Both the position numbers and the translations under genes were made by a program. Below, in pieces: positions 1 through 5,548 of a DNA stretch of 7,111 nt (position 1 is the first letter of the stretch; the number at the start of each line of letters is the position of its first letter). Origin of the DNA: Pseudomonadota bacterium (lineage in GTDB: Bacteria > SAR324 > XYD2-FULL-50-16 > JAHJRI01); contig JAKSDL010000784.1 of the NCBI GenBank assembly GCA_022360105.1, forward strand, positions 1-7,111, given 5' to 3'. The notes under the pieces were generated by a model. That model saw only the letters and a program-made list of their open reading frames with translations. It ran no database searches and had not been told where the DNA came from.

Positions 1-1122
1 ATGGGATTGATCACCATTGTTTTTCTCATTTTCGCCCGTAAAATCAGTCCATTACTTCCCGGTGCCTTGATCATAGTAATAATTTCATCCCTTGTTACCT
101 GGTTTTGGGATTTAAAAAAGCTGGGAGTAAGCATTGTCGGTGAAATACCGGCCGGTCTTCCACCTTTTAGTGTTCCATCCATTCAACTAGAAGAGCTGGG
201 AGCCTTGCTTCCCATTGCCTTGACTATCTCCTTTGTTGGATTTATGGAATCCATTGCAGTCGGAAAACAGATAGCTACGGAAAAACAATATGAAATCGAT
301 GCAAACCAGGAACTGGTCGCACTGGGCGCTGCCAACCTATTTGGAGCTTTTTTCAAGTCCATGCCTGTTACCGGTGGTTTTTCGAGAACAGCTGTTAACA
401 AGGACGCCGGAGCGAATACCAGTTTGGCAGGAATTATCACGGCACTGGTCATTGCAATAGTCTTACTGTTTTTCACTCCATTGCTCTATTTCCTGCCTAA
501 AAGCATTTTAGGCGCTATCATCATGGTTGCCGTCTTCGGATTGATTGACCTGCACGAAGTAACCTATCTTTGGAAAGTAAAAAGAGATGATCTGGTTCTT
601 CTTTTAATCACCTTCTTCGCCACCCTGGGTTTTGGAGTGATGGAAGGCATTTTTACAGGAATCGGGATTAGCATGTTCTGGTTCGTGGTTAAAACCACCA
701 GACCCCACTATGCCGTTTTAGGAAAGCTTCCCAACCGAAATGACTATAGAAATATAAAACGTCACACCACCCAGACCGATGAAAGTATCTTGGTTATACG
801 ATTCGATGCCCAGTTTTATTATGGAAATGTATCCTTTCTCAAGGAAACCCTCAAAAAAACTGAAATTAAAAAAGGAGCACAGCTTAAAAGTATAGTGATT
901 GATGCCGGTTCGGTTAATCAATTGGATTCATCAGCCGCCAGGGCTTTGGAAGAGATCGCTAATGAATATCGAACGCGAAACATCAATCTCTACTTTGCCA
1001 ATGTTAAAGGGCCGGTTCTGGATGTGATGAAGCGTTCGGGGGTCTACGAAATGCTGGGAGATGATTGTTGTTACAAGAATGTCCATGAGGCTGTTGAGGC
1101 TGCTAAGACAAAGAAATCGTGA
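1..1122 (+). CDS. SulP family anion transporter with C-terminal STAS domain, 5'-truncated by the window
   Basis: This is an inner-membrane SulP/SLC26-type transporter, a family that carries sulfate, bicarbonate or other anions. The 373 visible residues hold the second half of the membrane domain (hydrophobic stretches near 16-36, 67-84, 142-160, 167-185 and 197-228). The family-typical segment at 82-139 contains NQELVALGAAN and PVTGGFSRTAVN. A cytoplasmic STAS domain spans about 261-369, with the LDSSA loop at 308-312 that corresponds to the regulatory phosphorylation loop of STAS anti-sigma antagonists. SulP proteins usually have about 550 or more residues, so roughly 200 N-terminal residues should lie left of the window, and the ATG at base 1 is probably internal. 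The stop is TGA at 1120-1122. It converges on the kinase gene. The family call is very secure, but the substrate cannot be read from sequence; bicarbonate or sulfate are the usual alternatives. Confidence 0.95.
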   Translation: MGLITIVFLIFARKISPLLPGALIIVIISSLVTWFWDLKKLGVSIVGEIPAGLPPFSVPSIQLEELGALLPIALTISFVGFMESIAVGKQIATEKQYEIDANQELVALGAANLFGAFFKSMPVTGGFSRTAVNKDAGANTSLAGIITALVIAIVLLFFTPLLYFLPKSILGAIIMVAVFGLIDLHEVTYLWKVKRDDLVLLLITFFATLGFGVMEGIFTGIGISMFWFVVKTTRPHYAVLGKLPNRNDYRNIKRHTTQTDESILVIRFDAQFYYGNVSFLKETLKKTEIKKGAQLKSIVIDAGSVNQLDSSAARALEEIANEYRTRNINLYFANVKGPVLDVMKRSGVYEMLGDDCCYKNVHEAVEAAKTKKS

Positions 1123-1152
1123 CTAAAGTGAAGGATCTGCCAGAGCCTCCGA

Positions 1153-1180
1153 GAGATTTTTCCCTATCGTTCAGAATGAC
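1153..1180 (-). repeat. Dispersed-repeat-like block (GTCATTCTGAAC type)
   Basis: On the minus strand this block begins GTCATTCTGAACGATAGGG and ends with AATCTC. From memory, sequences of the form GTCATTCTGA...GAATCTC are common intergenic repeats in several bacterial phyla; this was not searched. The block aligns without gaps to 4579-4606 at 19 of 28 positions. No open reading frame or promoter explains it. Confidence 0.45.
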
Positions 1181-1292
1181 TTCTTGACCAACTTTTCTTA
1201 AGTTAACGACATTAATTAACTATCAATTGATTATTAAAAGTCCTGTTCGAATAATCATAACAACTAGTGATCAACGGTCTCCAATCTTAAAT

Positions 1293-1314
1293 GATGGGCA
1301 ACGAGTTGCCCATC
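1293..1314. repeat. Perfect palindromic REP-like hairpin, possible bidirectional terminator
   Basis: GATGGGCAAC (1293-1302) and GTTGCCCATC (1305-1314) are perfect reverse complements separated by two bases. In RNA this gives a stem of about 9 bp closed by a CGAG (or CTCG) tetraloop. On the minus strand the element reads GTAGGATGGGCAAC followed by its complement, resembling widespread REP-like intergenic elements. Its place between convergent genes suits transcription termination from both sides. There is no strong T tract (ATTT on the minus side, CCTACACC on the plus side), so a classical intrinsic terminator is not certain. Confidence 0.6.
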
Positions 1315-1369
1315 CTACACCTTTCACAATGGACTCCCAGGTTGCAATCGGGTTAGACCGGATTACAGG

Positions 1370-3718
1370 CTATGCCGGAATGGAAAGCACAAAGGATGTT
1401 CCTTTATCAATCGCCGTTCGAATTGAAATACTGCCTCCCAGGTCTTTGAGAACAGTCTTTACCGCGTCAAGCCCCACACCCCTTCCTGAGATATTGCTGA
1501 CGGAATCGGCTGTGGAAAAACCGGGTTTGAAAATCAGTTTCACGGAATCATCATCTGTCAGGTCTTGAGATTGGGAATCGGTAATAAGTCCTTTTTCTAT
1601 GGCAATTTTTTTGATTTTGCCGGGATCGATGCCAGATCCATCATCACTGATAAGCAGTTTGTATTTCCTGTTTTCCTGTTTGGCTTCAATAATCAGGCTG
1701 CCTTCTTCCGGTTTACCCAGCATTTTTCTGGTATCCGGATCTTCCAAGCCATGATCGACGGAATTCCTGACCAGATGCACAAGGGTATCAAATAACGGAT
1801 TCAAGCGATCAAAAGGAACTTCAACATCGGTACCCCTGGTAATGATCGATACTTGTTTTCCCAGTTTATCAGCCAATTTCGAAGCAGATGTCGCATATTT
1901 CTTCAGAACGGGCTTGATCGGCTGTTTTTTCATTTCTTCAATCAGTGATTTGATTTCAGTGACGGTCAGTTTCCCCTTCTGGTCAACCAGTTGCTCCAGC
2001 CTTTCCAACTTTTCTTTGGGAATTCGATAGACCCGACTTCTGCTTTGGTCTATTTCCTCCCAGGTTACAATGTCCTGAACATGATCCAGTGAATTTCTGA
2101 GAACATAAATCATGCTGTTTATCTGCTCACAGATCTCTTTAATCAAAGTTGTATCATCCAATTTTTGTTGTTTGGAAGCTTCCTGAATCTGATCTTCCAA
2201 TTCATGGGCTTTTTCCGAAAAATCAAATAATCCAAAGCTGGCCGACCCACCCTTCAAGGTATGAAACTGTCTCAGCAGGGTGTTGCTGTCGAGAGGTCCG
2301 CCGTTTTTTTTCAGATCATCCACTGTCTGAATCAAAAAATTGTCTGTTTCCTGGACAAACTGGATAAAGCCGTCTTTATCCCTTGCAATCCGAACAATGA
2401 GTTCATTAATCCGTTCATCTTTTTCCAATTGCCTGGCAAGTTGTCGCTCCTGGGTTACATCGGTCAGGATCACCATCATCTTGTCGGAGATTTCCTTACT
2501 GGTTGCCTTAATAAATCGATAATCCATATCCAGAATTCTGCCGTGAAGATCAAGTTCCCCGGGGAGCAAATCTTCAAGTAGTTTTAAATCGCCAACTCCA
2601 TCAAACAGCAGATCCATTAATTCCTTAACCTTTTCCTTTTTTTCAGCAACCATTAAATCCAACGCATCTCTTCCCTGGATTTCATGCTGGAAAAACGCCT
2701 CGCAGGCTTTGGAATACTCATCATTAATCACGTAATCAGGACCAAAACTAAAAAATCCCTGGCCCGTATTATCCAACAAATCTCCAATCGCGGCCTTGCT
2801 TTTGATAATCTGGCGATAGCTTTTTTGCAGTTGGGAGATCATCTGGTTAAACGCCCGAGTTAGAATACCAATTTCATCTTTTGCAGGCGACTGCACCAGA
2901 TCCACCTCCTCGCCTTTTTGTATGGAGCCCGATTCCATGACTCGTTGCGTAAAATTGGTCAGTTTTTTCAAAGGTTCGACAATTTGTCCTGCCATCAACC
3001 AGATGATGATAAACAAAACAGCCAGGTTTCCCAAGGCATTGGTTGTCAATGCAATGAAACGATCCAATTTTCGAGCCGGCAAATCAGTCAGATCAAAGGT
3101 GATTTGAACCCCGTTGACTTTAACCGTATATAAAAGCTGTGATTTGTCTTCACCATTGATGACAATATTTGTGGACTCCATGTCCCCGATTAAACCCTCT
3201 GCATCAAAGATAAGATTGAGAGGAATAGTTGTCTCACCGGATTCAACAGGCACGTCTTCGATCTCTTCAACAACTTCTATTTCTTCACCCTGAGAGTCTA
3301 CAGCTGCTGCAGCGACTTGTGGGGCAGTCGCCTGAGGATTGACCTTGGCCTGTTGCTGTTCGAATTTATTGAAGAAGCTGCCTTCCAGTCTTTGTAAAAA
3401 TTCTTCCCTTTCAACGCATGAGGGATGATCATCGTCGATTTTCATGCCTACAACTTCCGTCCTGCCGATACGATCCAATAAATTAAAAAAGAGGATGCCA
3501 TCTTTTAGTACAATACAATCGATCGCCACAGACAGGTTGAGAGCTTTTTCGTTGTAAGTTGCAAGGATATCGTTTTCAACCTGTTGCATTTCATACGTGG
3601 TGGAAACTCCCTGGAAGATAAACACTCCGATAAATATTCCGACCAGGATCTTTGTGCGAATAATTCGGTTCTGCCACCAGTTTGTCAGACCTTTGCCTGA
3701 CGATTTGTTACTATCCAT
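1370..3718 (-). CDS. Membrane-bound hybrid sensor kinase: TM-periplasmic-TM-HAMP-PAS-HPt-CheA-like ATPase
   Basis: This 782-aa inner-membrane histidine kinase probably autophosphorylates an internal HPt histidine. Visible order: TM1 about 22-40; periplasmic region about 41-228 with Cys68, Cys101 and an Ala/acidic low-complexity stretch at 134-160; TM2 about 229-246; HAMP about 241-297; PAS-like domain about 308-424; short coiled coil; HPt about 440-550 with phospho-acceptor His486 in FHTLKGGSASFG; a shortened P3-like helical pair about 563-615; and a CheA-type ATPase with N box HLVRNSVDHGLE (648-659), G1 DDGSGID (692-698), F box LIFKPGFST (728-736) and G2 SGRGVGLD (744-751). The protein ends right after the ATPase, so the CheW-like P5 domain of true CheA is absent, as is any receiver. 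The start is the ATG at 3716-3718, preceded by a modest AGAG. It lies 66 bp after the exported-protein gene and is probably co-transcribed with it. The response regulator must be encoded elsewhere. Family call very secure; signal unknown. Confidence 0.93.
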   Translation of the reverse strand: MDSNKSSGKGLTNWWQNRIIRTKILVGIFIGVFIFQGVSTTYEMQQVENDILATYNEKALNLSVAIDCIVLKDGILFFNLLDRIGRTEVVGMKIDDDHPSCVEREEFLQRLEGSFFNKFEQQQAKVNPQATAPQVAAAAVDSQGEEIEVVEEIEDVPVESGETTIPLNLIFDAEGLIGDMESTNIVINGEDKSQLLYTVKVNGVQITFDLTDLPARKLDRFIALTTNALGNLAVLFIIIWLMAGQIVEPLKKLTNFTQRVMESGSIQKGEEVDLVQSPAKDEIGILTRAFNQMISQLQKSYRQIIKSKAAIGDLLDNTGQGFFSFGPDYVINDEYSKACEAFFQHEIQGRDALDLMVAEKKEKVKELMDLLFDGVGDLKLLEDLLPGELDLHGRILDMDYRFIKATSKEISDKMMVILTDVTQERQLARQLEKDERINELIVRIARDKDGFIQFVQETDNFLIQTVDDLKKNGGPLDSNTLLRQFHTLKGGSASFGLFDFSEKAHELEDQIQEASKQQKLDDTTLIKEICEQINSMIYVLRNSLDHVQDIVTWEEIDQSRSRVYRIPKEKLERLEQLVDQKGKLTVTEIKSLIEEMKKQPIKPVLKKYATSASKLADKLGKQVSIITRGTDVEVPFDRLNPLFDTLVHLVRNSVDHGLEDPDTRKMLGKPEEGSLIIEAKQENRKYKLLISDDGSGIDPGKIKKIAIEKGLITDSQSQDLTDDDSVKLIFKPGFSTADSVSNISGRGVGLDAVKTVLKDLGGSISIRTAIDKGTSFVLSIPA

Positions 3719-3784
3719 GGTTTTCTCTTGTCTGCTGTTTCGATTGCTTGTTATATAAGTCAGTGGAAGGGAGTCCTTAATCGG

Positions 3785-4357
3785 TTACTCAGCAATCAAA
3801 CCATACCAGGGCGTCGGATTGACCGGGCATCTCCAGTAATACCGTCCGGGTTTGAGTTTTATGGCACGTGATAGTTTTTGATCTCCCGGTTTCCATCCAC
3901 CTTGAAGATATTGCGTTTCTTTGGTATCTGCGTTGATAATCTGGATTCCGAATTCCTCACCGACCCTGTTGGACATTTGGTCGCTCACCACCATGTTGAT
4001 TTTAAAATACTCGTTGGCCGGTAATCGAGTCAGTTTCGTCTTTTCAGGCATATCATTACCATCACTGGCAGCAACCCTCTGGTTACGCAGACTGGCGCAA
4101 TGAGGCTGCCGATAGTCAGTGCTGGTCCTGGTTTCCGGATTTTCCTCCATCTCTTCAAAAATACAGTTCTTTTGAGTGATGGGATAAACCTTGATGGTTC
4201 TTACCTTCAGGCGCACCCTGATTTTGGCTTCATCCAATTCCTCGTTATAGTTGGTATTATCCTGCCAGGGAGTATACCCAAAAGCAACTGCCGGTAATAG
4301 TATGATAACAGCTAAGTCTACGATCAAAAACTTAGCGATTTGACGTATCGTGTCCAT
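3785..4357 (-). CDS. Exported hypothetical protein, first gene of the kinase unit
   Basis: This 190-aa protein is not recognised as a known family. A hydrophobic N-terminal segment (about 10-27, ending LLPAVAFG) looks like a Sec signal peptide with cleavage near Gly27, placing the mature protein in the periplasm; an uncleaved membrane anchor is the alternative. The mature part has three cysteines (65, 87, 177), a charged middle region (66-112), and a C-terminal half of alternating hydrophobic and polar residues. It ends with IKLKPGRYYWRCP and a Pro/Trp/Tyr-rich tail, a pattern typical of a beta-sandwich. The start at 4357 is supported by GAGGAT about 7 bases upstream. It precedes the sensor kinase on the same strand by 66 bp, so a role in ligand binding or in modulating the kinase's periplasmic region is plausible but is inference from position only. 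Confidence 0.8.
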   Translation of the reverse strand: MDTIRQIAKFLIVDLAVIILLPAVAFGYTPWQDNTNYNEELDEAKIRVRLKVRTIKVYPITQKNCIFEEMEENPETRTSTDYRQPHCASLRNQRVAASDGNDMPEKTKLTRLPANEYFKINMVVSDQMSNRVGEEFGIQIINADTKETQYLQGGWKPGDQKLSRAIKLKPGRYYWRCPVNPTPWYGLIAE

Positions 4358-4371
4358 AATATCCTCATATG

Positions 4372-4384
4372 TAAGACGGTCTTA
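4372..4384. promoter_or_regulatory. Palindrome TAAGAC-G-GTCTTA in the leader of the kinase unit
   Basis: TAAGAC (4372-4377) and GTCTTA (4379-4384) are perfect inverted repeats around one central base, with two further matching pairs outside one mismatch. It lies 15 bp upstream of the start codon of the exported-protein gene, next to the ribosome binding site. Its size and symmetry fit a dimeric repressor site, or a small RNA hairpin affecting translation. No regulator is encoded nearby. Confidence 0.4.
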
Positions 4385-4477
4385 TATTCCGAGGGCGTTA
4401 AAAACCCATGAAGGTGCATTGTGCAACAACCATACCTTGGATAACAAACTGTTTTTATTAACTATTTAGAAAAACAG

Positions 4478-4486
4478 ATTGTATCA
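4478..4486 (-). promoter_or_regulatory. Putative extended -10 promoter of the exported-protein/kinase unit
   Basis: The minus strand reads TGATACAAT here, matching the extended -10 pattern TGnTAtaAT with one difference. Transcription would begin near 4471, giving a leader of roughly 115 nt. There is no good -35 hexamer at 16-18 bp, which is common for extended -10 promoters. The -35 position is covered by the inverted repeat at 4492-4515, which suggests a regulator acts there. Sequence-match prediction only. Confidence 0.4.
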
Positions 4487-4491
4487 CACCT

Positions 4492-4515
4492 GTCTCAAGT
4501 TTAAACCATTGAGAC
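4492..4515. promoter_or_regulatory. Operator-like inverted repeat GTCTCAA-N10-TTGAGAC
   Basis: GTCTCAA (4492-4498) and TTGAGAC (4509-4515) are perfect 7-bp inverted repeats, and the 10-bp spacer includes the palindrome GTTTAAAC (4499-4506). The element sits where the -35 contacts of the putative minus-strand promoter would fall. This placement is typical of an activator or repressor site, although an RNA hairpin cannot be excluded. Confidence 0.45.
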
Positions 4516-4578
4516 TATTTATCAATAAAAAAAACAAATTGGTCAGTTGCTATGTATGGAATCTGTCAGTTCCTTCAA

Positions 4579-4606
4579 GAGATTCTTCACTGTCATGCCT
4601 GACGAC
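4579..4606 (-). repeat. Degenerate relative of the 1153-1180 repeat block
   Basis: The plus strand begins GAGATTCTTCACTGTC and aligns without gaps to 1153-1180 with 19 of 28 identical positions, 15 of them in the first 18 bases from the GAGATT end. It appears to be a worn copy of the same dispersed element. No coding explanation is seen. Confidence 0.35.
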
Positions 4607-4673
4607 ACTGATGTCTCACAACCTGTCGAATTTGATAAACCATCCGAAACTTTTTAGCGCATCATGGTTCTGA

Positions 4674-4700
4674 CCTACGATGTTGGGTAACGAGGCCCAA
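4674..4700. repeat. Degenerate REP-like hairpin related to 1293-1314
   Basis: TTGGG (4683-4687) and CCCAA (4696-4700) form a 5-bp stem around TAACGAGG. The core GATGTTGGGTAACGAG differs at only three positions from GATG-GG-CAACGAG at the other site once length is allowed for, and the preceding CCTACGATG is typical of REP-like elements. It lies on the promoter side of the kinase unit, so a terminator role for that unit is excluded here. Confidence 0.4.
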
Positions 4701-4833
4701 ACCATAAACGACTGTTCAGACAGAACAAATGGATAAAATCCAAAAATTTCCCTACCAATATGATGATTTAATAAGTTTTGGCCAGCATTTTGCAGTTTTT
4801 CATCTATCTTTAAACGTAACCATGAGGAGCTAA

Positions 4834-5022
4834 ATGAAACATCAAAATGACAACAAAAGACTGGTATTGATTGGTATTCGCAGAAAAGGGGAAAAAGGCT
4901 TTCAAAAAAGAATTGACTCCGAAGTTACATCAAATCAATCTACTAGCGATGAGATTGGTCAGGAAATACCTTTTACTCCTGCTTCCAATTCCAACCAGAT
5001 CCTTAACCTGCTTTCAGATTAA
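4834..5022 (+). CDS. Small hypothetical protein, 62 aa
   Basis: This protein is not recognised. The reading frame is supported by the best ribosome binding site in the window, AGGAG (4825-4829), four bases before the ATG. The product is hydrophilic and very probably cytoplasmic: a Lys/Arg-rich first half (RRKGEKGFQKR at about 16-26) is followed by a Ser/Thr/Asn/Gln-rich acidic half and a short hydrophobic end, NQILNLLSD. It has no cysteine, signal peptide or membrane segment. The last six codons form one arm of an inverted repeat completed downstream. A three-codon frame (ATG AGG AGC TAA, 4822-4833) ends directly against the start codon. It could be a small regulatory protein or a decayed gene fragment; the good ribosome binding site favours a translated gene. 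Confidence 0.55.
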   Translation: MKHQNDNKRLVLIGIRRKGEKGFQKRIDSEVTSNQSTSDEIGQEIPFTPASNSNQILNLLSD

Positions 5023-5062
5023 ATTTCAGCAGATTTTTAGTTCCTAAAAATGAAAGCAGGTT
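5005..5062 (+). terminator. Nested inverted repeat covering the 3' end of the 62-aa gene
   Basis: AACCTGCTTTCA (5005-5016) and TGAAAGCAGGTT (5051-5062) are perfect 12-bp inverted repeats. Between them ATTTTTAG (5033-5040) and CTAAAAAT (5044-5051) form an 8-bp hairpin with a TTC loop. The inner and outer stems share base 5051, so they nearly stack. The outer arm overlaps the final sense codons and the stop codon TAA lies inside the loop region. It could end transcription or protect the mRNA 3' end. It lacks a GC-rich stem directly followed by a T run, so a standard intrinsic terminator is not assured. Confidence 0.5.
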
Positions 5063-5346
5063 CATATATTTCTAAGAAGTTGATTGGAAATTGTGGTTAG
5101 GCAATAACCTCCCATCCGATTAATTCTTACCCTATCTAGTAACACTCTCCCAGAGTCCGTTATTTTCCCGCCTTAAAAGCTATATTGCGCTTGTTATCTT
5201 GCTTGTGCTCGTAAACGATCGTTTTTGTTTTTATATTAAGCAAGTATATTAAGTTTTCAAGCCCAACAGATTTTCATAATTGTGCGGTACTATTTCGTTC
5301 TTATCTGAATCTGAAGATATCTCTTCCTCAAGATTCTCAATTTTGG

Positions 5347-5382
5347 TTCACGGTTACGGTCACGTTAACAAGCACGAGCACG
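5347..5382 (+). repeat. Hexanucleotide-phased NNNACG array
   Basis: ACG occurs at 5350, 5356, 5362, 5374 and 5380, and the one phase position without it (5368) reads ACA, giving six imperfect 6-bp units. The minus strand of about 5187-5212 shows a second set in the same phase pattern (ACG, ACA, AAG, ACA), including ACGAGC and ACAAGC words shared with this array. The two arrays face each other across about 135 bp. Confidence 0.5.
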
Positions 5383-5522
5383 TTCCCAAAAAAAAATTGA
5401 ATTCTGGAAAATGGAATTAATTTGGTAATTTGAAAACCAAGAGGGAATAAACGCAATCCGGATGAAAGTTAATCAAAGCGATATCGATCAATTTCAGCCA
5501 TATTCTGACAGGATGGATATGT

Positions 5523-5542
5523 TAACGATTAATATCGATTAA
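5523..5542. repeat. Tandem 10-bp repeat TA(A/T)CGATTAA
   Basis: TAACGATTAA (5523-5532) is followed directly by TATCGATTAA (5533-5542), differing at one position. A related TATCGATCAA lies at 5482-5491. The 10-bp period places the units on the same face of the helix. They sit just beyond the 3' end of the minus-strand 108-aa gene, so their role is unclear. Confidence 0.4.
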
Positions 5543-5548
5543 AATCTC

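Larger units (their letters stand above)
1123..1369. other. Convergent intergenic region
   Basis: These 247 bp separate the 3' ends of the SulP gene and the kinase gene. They contain a repeat-like block at 1153-1180, an AT-rich stretch at about 1181-1260 with no recognised element, and a perfect hairpin at 1293-1314. The + strand reading frame beginning at 1227 runs into the kinase gene and is an antisense shadow. Confidence 0.8.
4358..4833. other. Divergent intergenic region between the kinase unit and the 62-aa gene
   Basis: This 476-bp stretch holds the leader and putative promoter of the minus-strand unit (about 4358-4515), then two degenerate repeat-like blocks (4579-4606 and 4674-4700), and finally an AT-rich segment leading to the 62-aa gene. 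A direct repeat GTCAGTT occurs at 4542 and 4565. A TTG-started frame at 4479-4673 has no ribosome binding site and no recognisable protein character. No RNA gene is recognised. Confidence 0.7.
5023..5548. other. Gene-free region with short repeats
   Basis: These 526 bp contain no supported gene. Visible structure is the distal arm of the nested inverted repeat (to 5062), a 12-bp palindrome AAACGATCGTTT (5213-5224), an inverted pair of hexanucleotide-phased arrays (about 5187-5212 and 5347-5382), an A run at 5388-5396, and a tandem 10-bp repeat (5523-5542). No tRNA or recognised small RNA is seen. Confidence 0.75.

Noticed and set aside
183..476. 97-aa minus-strand frame inside the SulP gene, and a 67-aa one at 718-921
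   Set aside because: Both are antisense to strongly conserved SulP/STAS sequence and have no signals of their own.
1227..1568. 113-aa plus-strand reading frame
   Set aside because: It begins in the intergenic gap but mostly runs antisense to the kinase's conserved G2 and F-box region; no ribosome binding site and no protein-like motif.
2261..2581. 106-aa and several shorter plus-strand frames across 1565-3133
   Set aside because: All lie antisense to the conserved HPt, PAS and HAMP segments of the kinase and are composition shadows.
3719..3784. Separate promoter for the kinase gene
   Set aside because: The 66-bp gap shows no convincing -35/-10 pair or terminator, so co-transcription with the upstream gene is the simpler reading.
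3921..4297. Two plus-strand frames of 60-65 aa antisense to the exported-protein gene
   Set aside because: The minus-strand frame has a signal peptide, a ribosome binding site and operon context; these have none.
4479..4673. 64-aa frame in the intergenic region
   Set aside because: It starts at TTG with no ribosome binding site and covers the promoter and repeat-like elements of the minus-strand unit.
5187..5542. CRISPR-like array
   Set aside because: The repeats here are 6-10 bp, adjacent or inverted and without unique spacers of uniform length, and no cas gene is present.
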